This document shows positions 35,935 through 45,030 of a DNA stretch of 64,000 bases, piece after piece. Both the position numbers and the translations under genes were made by a program. The notes beneath the pieces were generated by a model. That model was not told where the DNA came from and made no database searches. It saw only the letters and a list, made by a program, of their open reading frames with translations. This DNA is from an uncultured bacterium (lineage in GTDB: Bacteria; Acidobacteriota; Aminicenantia; Aminicenantales; CALLJL01). The stretch lies in assembly GCA_938092135.1 (NCBI GenBank), contig CALLJL010000008.1:217501-281500 (forward strand), read 5' to 3'. Positions within the stretch are counted from its first letter, which is position 1, and each line of letters starts with the position of its first letter.

Positions 35935-36099
35935 CTTATTTTTATTTTAAAAGAAAAATCGATAATAAGGCCAGCTTTTTCAGCGTATTTTCCTTATTTA
36001 TATCAATTTATTTCACCAGTCGTTAAGGCATATTATTATTATTTTATGATCATTGGTTAAAGCCTTCCAGGGCAAATAGGTCAATTGTTCCAATATTTA

Positions 36100-36134
36100 A
36101 ATGGCTCTTTTGTCATTTTTAATGGCTCTTTTGT
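36100..36134. repeat. Tandem 14-bp direct repeats at 21-bp spacing
   Basis: AATGGCTCTTTTGT occurs perfectly at 36100-36113 and 36121-36134, a 21-bp period equal to two turns of DNA. It lies 99-133 bases upstream of the first gene of the molybdenum hydroxylase operon. The spacing on one face of the helix is what a dimeric activator or repressor site would show. Confidence 0.55.
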
Positions 36135-36232
36135 TTTAAGATTGGTTTTAATTTTTTAATGATTGGAGGTTGAAAACATATTATTTTAATTTTATAATCG
36201 CCAAATATCAGAAAAGACCAAAGGAGGAAAGG

Positions 36233-36898
36233 ATGAACTTAAGATCATCAAAGAGCCTACCTTTAGTCTTCTTTTTAGGAAGTATCTGGGGTGTTTCAGA
36301 GTGTCTCCTCGGTCTCTATCTTCGCCAATGTGCTAGCTTAATTTCTGGTTCAGTCATGACCGCTGTTGCTTTCTTTTTTCTTGCTGCTTCGAGCCGGGTA
36401 AACCCAAGTCGTTTAACCCTTCCTTTAATGATTACTCTGGCCAGTCTTTTCAAAATGTTTGATGCTTTTTTACTTTCCCTTCCCTTCTTTCATGGTGCTG
36501 TGGCCAATCCCATCTTTGCCTTTTTCATGGAAGCTCTTGCTTTCTGGCTGGTTATTACCTTCTTCAGCCAGAGCTGGCAACAAAAGCTTACGGGGCAGAT
36601 AATCGCTGGAACCTTTATGGCCCTGACCGCAGTCAATTTATTTCCTCTAGTAAAATATGTCACGGGAATTCCAGCCTGTGTTCTTCCTGGAACTAATTAT
36701 CCCCTTTCCTTATATTACGCACCTTTAGCCATTTCTTTATCAGCTATATCTTTTCCCCTCGGCCTTCTCTTCGGAAAAAGCCTTGGGGCTCTTGAAGAAA
36801 AAACAAGTTTAGGTTCAGCCTATATCTGGCTAAGGCGGATTTTAGCTCCAGTCTCCCTACTTACAGGAATGGCCGTCCTAATAATTCTCCGGATTTAA
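36233..36898 (+). CDS. Integral membrane protein of unknown function in the molybdenum hydroxylase operon
   Basis: About 221 residues from ATG 36233 (GGAGG site five bases earlier). Six or so hydrophobic helices are visible, with GSIWGVSECLLGLYL at the start and conserved-looking polar residues within helices (Glu, Asn-Pro). It resembles no family I can name with certainty; the overall pattern suggests a small transporter or ECF-S-type binding protein, which is inference. It lies 21 bases before the Tat-exported iron-sulfur subunit and is most likely co-transcribed. A role in uptake of a substrate, or in moving electrons or cofactor, is possible. Confidence 0.6.
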   Translation: MNLRSSKSLPLVFFLGSIWGVSECLLGLYLRQCASLISGSVMTAVAFFFLAASSRVNPSRLTLPLMITLASLFKMFDAFLLSLPFFHGAVANPIFAFFMEALAFWLVITFFSQSWQQKLTGQIIAGTFMALTAVNLFPLVKYVTGIPACVLPGTNYPLSLYYAPLAISLSAISFPLGLLFGKSLGALEEKTSLGSAYIWLRRILAPVSLLTGMAVLIILRI

Positions 36899-36919
36899 GT
36901 TGAAATTTAGGAGGCACCC

Positions 36920-37552
36920 ATGAATCAAGAAAAAAGAAAATTAAAAAAAGGTATTAGTCGCCGCGATTTCCTTAAAGGTCTCGGAAGTGGGGCGTTGGGC
37001 ACAGCCATGTCCACCCATCTCATAAAACCAGCCTCAGCCGATCTTGAGCGGCAGGAAGGCAATCTACCTCTTCTTCCCAAAAAAAATATTTCCTTTGTTC
37101 TCAATGGAAAACAGATTTCGGTGGAGGTTGAACCAGGCGAATCTCTTCTTAATCTTCTTAGAGAAAAACTTCATCTGACTGGCACCAAAAGGATTTGTGA
37201 CCACGGCTCCTGTGGCGGCTGCACTGTCCTCATCAATGATCAGGCCGTTTATTCCTGTCTTTATCCGGCTTTTAAAGTGGACGGAAAAAACGTCCTGACA
37301 ATTGAAGGTCTGGCCCAGGGAGAAAAGCTTCATCCTGTTCAGCAAGCTTTTATTGACCACGATGCTTATCAATGCGGGTTCTGCACTCCTGGATTTATTA
37401 TGGCCACCCTTGCTCTTCTCCGACAAAAAGAGTCGCCTTCCCTTGAGGAAATCAAGGCTGGTTTGAATGGCAATATCTGTCGCTGTGGCAATCAACTCAA
37501 AATTCTGGCCGCCGTTAAGGCTCTGGCCTCAATTAAAGGAGGTCAACCATGA
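36920..37552 (+). CDS. Tat-exported 2Fe-2S subunit of a xanthine-dehydrogenase-family enzyme
   Basis: 210 residues. The N-terminus has a twin-arginine signal (SRRDFLK at 13-19, then a hydrophobic segment). Two [2Fe-2S] sites follow: C93, C98, C101, C113 in the plant-ferredoxin domain and C152, C155, C187, C189 in the helical domain. This matches PaoA/YagT, the exported small subunit of periplasmic aldehyde oxidoreductase. The large subunit has no signal and would be carried through Tat as a folded complex. Starts 21 bases after the membrane protein and overlaps the next gene by four bases. Confidence 0.93.
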   Translation: MNQEKRKLKKGISRRDFLKGLGSGALGTAMSTHLIKPASADLERQEGNLPLLPKKNISFVLNGKQISVEVEPGESLLNLLREKLHLTGTKRICDHGSCGGCTVLINDQAVYSCLYPAFKVDGKNVLTIEGLAQGEKLHPVQQAFIDHDAYQCGFCTPGFIMATLALLRQKESPSLEEIKAGLNGNICRCGNQLKILAAVKALASIKGGQP

Positions 37553-39789
37553 AGCCTTTTAGACCAGAACCTGATAGTCTTACTTATCTTAAGGAAGCAG
37601 GCCGCCAGGAAGGAAAAGCTCAGGAAATAATCCCACAAGAAACTAGGTTTCGATATATAGGCAAGAAAATCAGGCGAGTTGATGGCTCCTTAATTGTTAC
37701 CGGCAAAGCTCCATATACCCAGGATTTTTATTTTCGCGATTTGCTTTACGGGAAAATTCTCCGCTCCCCCCACGCCGCAGCTGAGGTTGTCAATATTGAT
37801 TTTTCGGCGGCTTTAAGTCATCCAGGAGTTATGGCGGCCATCAAATTAACTGAGGGCAGAATAAGATATATTGGTGAGCCTGTAGCGGCAGTGGCGGCTG
37901 TCGATGAAGATACAGCTGAACAGGCCTTGAAGTTGATCAAAGTTGAATATAAGGTTTTGCCCTTTGTCGTTTCTGAAGACAAAGCGAGGCAAGAGGGAGC
38001 ACCTCAGGTTCTTGATTCGCCCAATGTTCAAAAACTCTTTGAATATACAAGGGGCAATATTAAAGAAGGTGAAGCCCAGGCTGATATAATAATTGAAAGA
38101 ACATACCGAACCGCCATTGAAGTTCATCACCCCGCCGAAACTCACGCGAGCATTGCCTATTGGAAAGATGGCCGGTTGACCGTCTGGGATTCAACTCAGG
38201 CAATCTTCAGTGTCCGCGATCAGCTCGCCCGGGCCCTCAACCTTCCAGCGAGCCGCATCAGGGTGATTAAAAAATACATGGGAGGGGGCTTTGGCTCCAA
38301 ACTGGGCTTAAATGATTTCACCTTAGCGGCCGCGCTTCTGGCCCGGGAAGCAGGCAGACCAGTAAAAATTGTTATGACGCGCCGTGAAAATGCCTATTGC
38401 CTTGGTAATAGGCCCTCCACTCTAATTACCATCCGGGGCGGAGCCAAAAAAGATGGAACCTTAACCTTTCTACATATGAAAAATTTTACAGGTGGAGGTG
38501 TTGGCCGTGGCGATCGCTGCTCGGAGCCGCTTATGGATATTTATAAATGCCCAAATGTCTTAGTCGAAGAATATTCGGTCTTTACCAATACCTGCGCATC
38601 CAGGCCAACAAGAGCTCCTGGCCATGTTCAGGGAACTTTTGCTTTAGAAAGTTTTATGGAGGAGTTGGCCGCCGAATTGAAGATGGATCCCCTCGAGCTG
38701 CGGCGTAAAAATTATAGCGAAAAAAATTTAGGCGATACTGGAATTCCCTATTCCTCTAAGGGTTTGCTTGAATGTTACCGCTTGGGGGCAGAAGCTATTG
38801 GCTGGTCAAGAAGGAATCAGATTCCAGGCGAGAGAAAGGGAAAGATTAAGCGAGGTCTAGGGATGGCCACGCAGATCTGGTGGGGAGCTGGGGTACCAGG
38901 AACCCTGGCTGACCTCAAAATTTATCCTGATGGTAGCGTCGAGGCCATCTGCGGAACCCAGGACCTTGGGACAGGAACAAGAACTTACATAGCAACCATA
39001 ATTGCCGATACATTGGGGCTTGAGCCACAGGATATCTTAATCAAAATAGGCGACACAGATTATCCCTGGGCTCCCTCTTCTGGGGGAAGTCAAACAACTC
39101 CTTCAGTGGGACCAGCCTTTCGGGACGCCGCTTTAAAAGCAGCCGAAAGGCTTAAGGCAATCGCGGCCAAAAAACTTGATTGCTCACCCGAGAAAGTGCA
39201 GATTGAGCTTCGCCGCTTTGTTAATATGGACAATCCAGAAAAAGCCATCAGCTTTAATGAAGTAGCCCGTGAGCTTCGCCGAGTAACTGTTTTTCATGGA
39301 GAAAGAGGCGACCTCCCTGCCGGCTTTGCTTACAATTCCTTTGGTGCTCATTTTGCTGAAGTCGAAGTTGATACTGAAACAGGGAAAATTAAAGTGATTA
39401 AAGTGGTGGCGGCTCATGAAGTTGGTCGGGTGATCAATCGCCTAACCGCTGAAAGCATGGTTATTGGTGGGGTTACTCAAGGTATAAGCGCTAGTCTTTT
39501 TGAGCAGCGCTTGATGGATGATAATGAAGGTCGCTGTGTAACCACTAATCTCTTGGATTATAAAATTGTGGCTTTTTCTGACATTCCTGAAATAATCCCG
39601 ATTTTTGTTGATTCGCCAGATCCGAGGATCAATAATTTAGGGACAAAGGGGCTCGGTGAGCCCCCTCGAATACCTGTTGCCGCCGCAATAGCCAATGCTG
39701 TTTATAACGCCTTGGGCATTCATCCCCGTCAGATTCCCATGACCCCTGATGTTATTCTGACCCTTCTAAAAAAGGAGGCTAAACCATGA
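37549..39789 (+). CDS. Molybdopterin-binding large subunit, xanthine dehydrogenase family (PaoC-like)
   Basis: 746 residues, the length of separate XdhA/PaoC-type subunits. Motifs include the GGGFGSK molybdopterin loop, SQTTPSVGPAFRDA, and the C-terminal GLGEPPRIP with the catalytic Glu (in GLGEP). The family hydroxylates aldehydes, purines or aromatic heterocycles at a Mo-cytosine-dinucleotide or molybdopterin centre. It overlaps the small subunit gene by four bases and the FAD subunit by four. No signal peptide: it relies on the Tat signal of the small subunit. No XdhC/PaoD-type maturase or MCD synthase is in the window. Substrate unknown. Confidence 0.92.
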   Translation: MKPFRPEPDSLTYLKEAGRQEGKAQEIIPQETRFRYIGKKIRRVDGSLIVTGKAPYTQDFYFRDLLYGKILRSPHAAAEVVNIDFSAALSHPGVMAAIKLTEGRIRYIGEPVAAVAAVDEDTAEQALKLIKVEYKVLPFVVSEDKARQEGAPQVLDSPNVQKLFEYTRGNIKEGEAQADIIIERTYRTAIEVHHPAETHASIAYWKDGRLTVWDSTQAIFSVRDQLARALNLPASRIRVIKKYMGGGFGSKLGLNDFTLAAALLAREAGRPVKIVMTRRENAYCLGNRPSTLITIRGGAKKDGTLTFLHMKNFTGGGVGRGDRCSEPLMDIYKCPNVLVEEYSVFTNTCASRPTRAPGHVQGTFALESFMEELAAELKMDPLELRRKNYSEKNLGDTGIPYSSKGLLECYRLGAEAIGWSRRNQIPGERKGKIKRGLGMATQIWWGAGVPGTLADLKIYPDGSVEAICGTQDLGTGTRTYIATIIADTLGLEPQDILIKIGDTDYPWAPSSGGSQTTPSVGPAFRDAALKAAERLKAIAAKKLDCSPEKVQIELRRFVNMDNPEKAISFNEVARELRRVTVFHGERGDLPAGFAYNSFGAHFAEVEVDTETGKIKVIKVVAAHEVGRVINRLTAESMVIGGVTQGISASLFEQRLMDDNEGRCVTTNLLDYKIVAFSDIPEIIPIFVDSPDPRINNLGTKGLGEPPRIPVAAAIANAVYNALGIHPRQIPMTPDVILTLLKKEAKP

Positions 39790-40766
39790 GAAAATTCAGT
39801 CTGGTTCAACCGGAAAATTTAAAAGAGCTGGTGGCTTTTCTGGCCAAAGCCGATGGCCAAAGAGTTATTTTGGCCGGAGGAACCGATCTTTTTAGCCTCC
39901 TAAAAGATGAAATTTTGAATCCCGAAATAATTGTTGATTTGTCAAGGCTTAAAGAATTGTTTGGCTTAAGACAGGAAAAGGAGGCTTTAAGAATTGGGGC
40001 CTTAACCACCATCAGCGAGCTTGCATCCAGCCCTATAGTTCAAAAGAACTTCTTTGGGTTAAAACAAGCCGCCCAATCAATTGGCTCACCTCAGCTCAGA
40101 AATGTTGGTACCGTTGGTGGCAACCTCTGCCAGCGACCCCGCTGCTGGTATTTCCGTGATCCCCTTTTCCAATGCCGAAAAAAAGGTGGCAGCCGTTGCT
40201 TTGCCCTCAACGGCCGAAATAAATACCACGCTATTTTTGGCGGCGGAATCTGTAATATTGTTCATCCGAGCGACCTGGCCCCATCATTGATAAGCCTAGA
40301 GGCCAAAATTAAGATTGCTTCCAAAGATGGAGAAAAAGAGATGCTCTTGGCTGATTTCTTCACTCTACCTTCAGTTAGCCTTCGCCAGGAAAATAAACTT
40401 CAGCCTAACGAGGTTTTAACTGAAGTGATTGTGCCTAAACCTTCCTCCCACTTGAAAAGCACTTATGTAAAATTCACTGAAAGAGGCAGCTGGGATTTTG
40501 CTCTTGTTTCGGTAGCTGCAGCTGCTGAGGTTCAGGGAGATATCCTGAAAAAACCAAAGTTTGTTCTCGGAGGAGTGGCGCCCATTCCCTGGCGTTTAAC
40601 TGTCTTTGAACAAATGATTGAAGGAAAGAAGATAGATGAGAAAATGGCAGCCGCGGCAGCTTTAGAGGCTCTTAAAGAAGCTCGACCATTGAGTGAAAAC
40701 GCTTACAAGGTTGACCTGGCTTCAGTTCTACTTACTCGAGCGACAATGTCTCTTCTCTCCCGATAG
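39786..40766 (+). CDS. FAD-binding subunit with extra [4Fe-4S] insertion (PaoB-like)
   Basis: 326 residues. FAD site: VILAGGTDLFSLL near the N-terminus and GTVGGNLCQRPRCW in the middle. Between about residues 112 and 162 lies an insertion with C115, C120, C130, C138 and C156, ending in HPSD, the pattern of PaoB and 4-hydroxybenzoyl-CoA reductase beta-type subunits, which hold a [4Fe-4S] cluster (four of these Cys). The third subunit of the enzyme above, it passes electrons from Mo and Fe-S centres to an acceptor in the periplasm. It is the last gene of the operon. Confidence 0.93.
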   Translation: MRKFSLVQPENLKELVAFLAKADGQRVILAGGTDLFSLLKDEILNPEIIVDLSRLKELFGLRQEKEALRIGALTTISELASSPIVQKNFFGLKQAAQSIGSPQLRNVGTVGGNLCQRPRCWYFRDPLFQCRKKGGSRCFALNGRNKYHAIFGGGICNIVHPSDLAPSLISLEAKIKIASKDGEKEMLLADFFTLPSVSLRQENKLQPNEVLTEVIVPKPSSHLKSTYVKFTERGSWDFALVSVAAAAEVQGDILKKPKFVLGGVAPIPWRLTVFEQMIEGKKIDEKMAAAAALEALKEARPLSENAYKVDLASVLLTRATMSLLSR

Positions 40767-40823
40767 ACGTCTGACTTAATCGCCAGATTGCCTGAAAAAT
40801 TTAAGTTGATAGAGGAGAGGAAC

Positions 40824-41993
40824 ATGAGAGGGAAAAAATTATATCTAAAGTTTTATTCTCTAAAATTTTTCTTATTTATCTTTATTTCTTTTCTCTTAAT
40901 TCCTTCGCTCTACCCTCAACCAATCGAAAGATACTTCGATAAAGTCTCAATTGATGATATTAAAAAACAAACCCACTTGGTTATTTTTTATCCTTCTCCA
41001 GGGACGCTCCGAGCCCTTCTCTCGCTGCAAGAGAACAGTTTTATTAACTTAAAGGATATTATCGTCGTGGGTATTTTTCACATTTGGGAAAAAACCAGGT
41101 ATAATGAATCTCTTCGCTTTTTAAAGGAACAAAATTTAACCAACTTCCGCTTTCACTGTATAGAGACTGAAGTTTCGCCTGAAGATCTTTTCAAGAAAAA
41201 TGCCTGGTCTCAAGAATTTGAAAATATTTTCCGTAAATCTCACGGAATGATTTTTTTTGGAGGGCCAGATATACCTCCAGTTATCTATGGAGAAAAAACA
41301 TCACTCCTTACGCAGATTGACGATCCCTGGCGTCATTATCTTGAACTTTCAGCTCTTTTCCATTTACTCGGAGGCTATCAAGATGAATCTTTTAAGCCGT
41401 TCCTCGCTTCAAGGCCAAAATATCCCATCTTAGGCATTTGTCTTGGTGGACAGAGTATGAACGTAGCAACAGGTGGCAGCTTAACTCAGGATATAAGCTG
41501 GGAAATTTATGGCCAGAAAACAATTGAAGATTTAATTGCCTTGGGAGAAACAGCCTGGCATACCAATCCTTTTTACCATCTCAATCCCGATTCAAAAAAT
41601 AAATTTTTCCCCTATGAGCTTCATCCTATCAAACTTTTTCCTGACGGTCTTTTTTGCCGAGAGCTAGGCTTTAAGCCTGAAGAGAGGCCAAGAGTTTTGA
41701 GCGCCCATCATCAACAGGTAAAAAAAGCCGGAAAAGGTTTTAAAGTCATCGCCACCTCACTCGATGGTCGGGTCAATGAGGCTTTCGAACATGAGTTATT
41801 TCCCCATGTTCTCGCCCTGCAATTTCATCCTGAATTCCCAATTCTCTGGGACAAAGGGGCTCTCTTTCGCTTCCGACCTGAAGATAAAGAGCTCAGAAGT
41901 CCCCGGGATATTTTAGAAATTTCGTCGCCGAGCATGGAGTTTCATCAAAGGCTCTGGACTTGGTTTATGAACAAACTCAAAGGGAGATATTAG
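40824..41993 (+). CDS. Secreted glutamine-amidotransferase-like hydrolase (C26 type)
   Basis: About 389 residues from ATG 40824 (GGAGAGG site). A signal peptide (about 8-31) is followed by a class I glutamine amidotransferase fold. Nucleophile C206 in GICLGGQ, H335 in FHPE and E337 are all present. The shape fits the peptidase C26/gamma-glutamyl hydrolase and PuuD-like group, which cleave gamma-glutamyl amides, but such enzymes are normally cytoplasmic and about 250 residues. An extra 130 N-terminal residues precede the core. As an exported version its natural substrate might be gamma-glutamyl peptides in the periplasm. It starts 58 bases after the molybdenum enzyme genes. Confidence 0.8.
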   Translation: MRGKKLYLKFYSLKFFLFIFISFLLIPSLYPQPIERYFDKVSIDDIKKQTHLVIFYPSPGTLRALLSLQENSFINLKDIIVVGIFHIWEKTRYNESLRFLKEQNLTNFRFHCIETEVSPEDLFKKNAWSQEFENIFRKSHGMIFFGGPDIPPVIYGEKTSLLTQIDDPWRHYLELSALFHLLGGYQDESFKPFLASRPKYPILGICLGGQSMNVATGGSLTQDISWEIYGQKTIEDLIALGETAWHTNPFYHLNPDSKNKFFPYELHPIKLFPDGLFCRELGFKPEERPRVLSAHHQQVKKAGKGFKVIATSLDGRVNEAFEHELFPHVLALQFHPEFPILWDKGALFRFRPEDKELRSPRDILEISSPSMEFHQRLWTWFMNKLKGRY

Positions 41994-42523
41994 GGGCTGA
42001 AATTATTTTTCGGGAAGACAAATTTATTCGACAGGAATTCTCGTCATGACTCTGATCTTTTTCAACCTTTCGAAGATTTCCCAATTTATTTCCATGATAT
42101 ATCCTGATTTTTTATGGCCAATTAGAATCTGTCTGCTTGCCGGGAAGGGCTTTCCATCTTTTAAAAACTATAATGATATTTTAATAGATTCGTCTGCCTC
42201 TCCTTAGACTCACAAATTACGGCAAACCTTTTTTCTTAAAATAAGGATTATTCTGTAACTAAACAAACTTCGTCATAGGCCAACGGGAAGCACATTGAGA
42301 GGAATTTCCGTCGGCCAGAGCCCTTTCCAGAGTTAATTAAGAGATATTTTCGTTTTAAGCAATCGAATCAAATTGACCATTAGGTCAAATTGTAGTTTTA
42401 TCAATTAGTTTTTAATTGCAGGCTTTAAATTTTTAAAAACCAGGCAAAATCTTAATCCGCTCCTCCATACCAATAAGTTGACAATTAAAATAATTTCCCA
42501 TAAAAAAAATTTACACCTAGTCA
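41994..42523. other. Large intergenic region with a possible gene remnant
   Basis: 530 bases with no intact gene. On the minus strand, 42167-42024 is an open frame of 47 codons bounded by TAG and TAA, with a protein-like sequence (GKPFPASRQILIGHKKSG, then a charged helix) but no proper start; it may be a decayed gene end. No tRNA or clear promoter was recognised. Confidence 0.45.
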
Positions 42524-44629
42524 ATGATCGCAAATGCTGGGCCTTTAAAATCAAAAAAATCTTTGAAGATTATTTTTAGTCTTTGCGTTTTTCTCTTACT
42601 TGGTTTAATTTACCAGGCTTATGGGGTTGCTTTTCATCACTTTGTTATCTTTATCTTCCTCCTTTTCCTCTTAGTTGTTTTTCCAGGCTCAGCCATCTTT
42701 GACTGGCTAAAAATTAAAACCTCAGCCCTTCAGGCTGTCAGCCTTATTCTGACCTTGGGCTTCGTTTCGACAATTTTCCTGACCAAATTCAGTCGATGGT
42801 TTAAAATTGAATTTTTTTTATTTTTATGGTCAGCTTTCTGCACTTTCTGGTTTTTTAGGTTCCCACATCGACGCTCCAATAGTTTATCTCCGTCTAATTT
42901 TAATAAAAGTTTTGTAGCGGGCATTTCAGCTGTCTTTTTGGCCTTTCTATTTATCCTTCTTATCGATAATTTTTCAAATGGTCGGATTATGCCTTCAGGC
43001 GATATTGCCCTTAGGATGAGATTTTATGATGGCTTTTTAAGGATAGCCATCATTCATGAACTTAGCCACTCATTTCCTCCCCAGTTGCCTATTGCTGCTG
43101 GCCATCCCCTCGGTTATCACTTTGGAATGGACCTTTTCTTTTCCCTATTTTCCCGCTACGGCCATCTTGACATATTTGATATCAGCCATCGTCTCGGTCT
43201 AACTTTTTTAGCCTTCCTCTTTTTCTTAAATTTAATTCTTTTACTCAAGACTCTCCTTAAAGACAATAGGGCGATTGTCTTCGGAAGCATCTATTTATTA
43301 TTTGGCTCAGGTGGGCTAGCTTATATTTTTTCTTGGCTTTTTAGGGCACCCTTTACTGGCAATATTTTTTTTAATTTTTATTTTCATCAACTCATCAGTC
43401 TCAATTCTTTTCTTCCTTGTCTAGCAATCCTCTTTGCTAGTTTAACCGCAATTAGTCACTATGAGGAAAAAAGCGAAAAAGGGTGGCTTATCGCGGCTGG
43501 GATTAGTTTAGCCGCCCTTTTTGAATTTAAAGTATTCATGATCATTCCTGTAGCAGGAAGTCTTTTTTTAACATCCTTAATTCAACTAATCTTGTCAGGA
43601 AACAAAAACGCTCTTCGCCTTTCAATTTTAACTGCGCTTTTTTCTTTGCCTCTTTTCCTATACGCAATTACCTACAGCCAACAGGCTATGAGCTATCGAT
43701 TCATCCTTAAACCTGTTGACTGGATTTCTCACGTGCTCAGGGAACTGCATTTGACTCATTGGCAGAAATCTTGGTCCATGCTTATTTCAGCAAACCCGCA
43801 GGGATTTTCCGCCCTCCTCATCGGATCAGCAGCCATAGGAATTTTTCTTCTCGGTACCTTTGGCTTAAACTTATTGGCCTTGCCCCAGGCTATAAAATCA
43901 ATTCTTGATTCCTCTATCTTGAAAAATTTTTTATCCTGGTTTTTTCTGATTTCCATGGCCAATTTTTTCCTTCTCAATTTATATCTTGGAAAATTGGCCC
44001 GCAATATTCTGAATATATATGTTTTTAATGCTGGTCTTGTCTGTTTAAGCATTTTCTTTCTCTTAATGTTAGATAAGAAATTAGTTCATCGAAAGCCAAA
44101 ACAAAAGGTGATCCTTCTTATTCTCCTTGGTTTCCTCACTTTACCCAACACGATAATTTATCTTACTTCCAGGATTAAACAACCTGAAATCAGGTTTTAT
44201 TCCAAATATTTTCTCGAGGCGGCTACTTGGGTCAGAAAAAATACACCACCTGAGGCGATATTTATCCATCCCTCTGATATGCGTTACATTTGTTACTTTG
44301 CAGGACGAAGGGTAGTTCTGGATAATTCAATTCATTCTTATGTTGATTTCCATTTGCCACGCCCTAAAATAAGAGAAAGATTAGCAGATATAGATCGCTT
44401 TTTCCATAACATGGAAAAAAATGTTGATGTTCTTTTTAAATACAATGTTAATTATATCTGGATTAACAAGTTAAGAAGCCTTAGCAGCGATGAACTAAAC
44501 CAAAATTCTAGTAGAGATATTGTCTTATCTTCGCCCCCTACCTCTTTAAATCCGAGTTTTAGGATTCAACTCAAAGCAGTTTTTGTCAATCAAGAACATC
44601 TAATTTATGAAGTTAAAATAATTACCTAA
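42524..44629 (+). CDS. Polytopic membrane protein, GT-C glycosyltransferase-like
   Basis: 701 residues with at least ten hydrophobic helices over the first 540 residues, then a soluble C-terminal domain (about 550-701). The transition ATWVRKNTPPEAIFIHPSD and the following YICYFAGRRVVLDNSI are typical of GT-C-fold membrane glycosyltransferases and related proteins that use lipid-linked sugars. A periplasmic loop with GHPLGYHFGMD is probably near the active site. No catalytic residues can be assigned with certainty. It may be involved in surface glycan or protein glycosylation; the Wzm/Wzt and RfaE2 genes lie within 6 kb. The start codon has no good ribosome site. Confidence 0.6.
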   Translation: MIANAGPLKSKKSLKIIFSLCVFLLLGLIYQAYGVAFHHFVIFIFLLFLLVVFPGSAIFDWLKIKTSALQAVSLILTLGFVSTIFLTKFSRWFKIEFFLFLWSAFCTFWFFRFPHRRSNSLSPSNFNKSFVAGISAVFLAFLFILLIDNFSNGRIMPSGDIALRMRFYDGFLRIAIIHELSHSFPPQLPIAAGHPLGYHFGMDLFFSLFSRYGHLDIFDISHRLGLTFLAFLFFLNLILLLKTLLKDNRAIVFGSIYLLFGSGGLAYIFSWLFRAPFTGNIFFNFYFHQLISLNSFLPCLAILFASLTAISHYEEKSEKGWLIAAGISLAALFEFKVFMIIPVAGSLFLTSLIQLILSGNKNALRLSILTALFSLPLFLYAITYSQQAMSYRFILKPVDWISHVLRELHLTHWQKSWSMLISANPQGFSALLIGSAAIGIFLLGTFGLNLLALPQAIKSILDSSILKNFLSWFFLISMANFFLLNLYLGKLARNILNIYVFNAGLVCLSIFFLLMLDKKLVHRKPKQKVILLILLGFLTLPNTIIYLTSRIKQPEIRFYSKYFLEAATWVRKNTPPEAIFIHPSDMRYICYFAGRRVVLDNSIHSYVDFHLPRPKIRERLADIDRFFHNMEKNVDVLFKYNVNYIWINKLRSLSSDELNQNSSRDIVLSSPPTSLNPSFRIQLKAVFVNQEHLIYEVKIIT

Positions 44630-44781
44630 ATTTTGGTTAATCTCCGGGATTATTTTTTTGAAGCGATACTCCTTATAAAGCCGGGCTACCTCAAAGATAT
44701 GCCTGGTATCCTTGAAGGCATTGACCTAGATTTTGCGAGTTATGATTTTTGATCCTTTGCCAAGTTACTGTTTATTGGAGC

Positions 44782-44940
44782 CTATGTATATTCTTTGTTA
44801 TTGGCGACTCGGTTCTCTTCTTTTAATATTTTTTTAACTTTTAAAGGAGGGAGCGCTACTTTCAGGACTAACTCTAAAATACTTTCTGGATTCTTCAGGG
44901 CTAGTCCCAATTGCCCAGGTTCCTCCATTTCTCCATTCAT
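44782..44940 (-). CDS. Small protein of unknown function (52 residues)
   Basis: A short frame on the minus strand from ATG 44940 to TAG 44782. It has an excellent AAGGAGAGG ribosome site right before the ATG. The sequence begins MNGEMEEPGQLG, has an amphipathic, Leu/Val-rich middle (residues 20-39) and ends charged. It is divergent from the single-domain response regulator that starts at 45031. Overlapping longer frames on the other strand have no ribosome site. No family recognised; evidence is the ribosome site and the compositional pattern only. Confidence 0.5.
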   Translation of the reverse strand: MNGEMEEPGQLGLALKNPESILELVLKVALPPLKVKKILKEENRVANNKEYT

Positions 44941-45030
44941 ATCCTCTCCTTTTACTTGGATAATATGGGTTAACTGGAAGATTAAAGCTCTTTGACAGTA
45001 TTTATATTTTCAAATAAAATAAATTTAAAA

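Noticed and set aside
44795-44995. 66-residue plus-strand frame before the response regulator
   Set aside because: Overlaps the minus-strand 52-residue frame that has a near-perfect ribosome site; itself has none.
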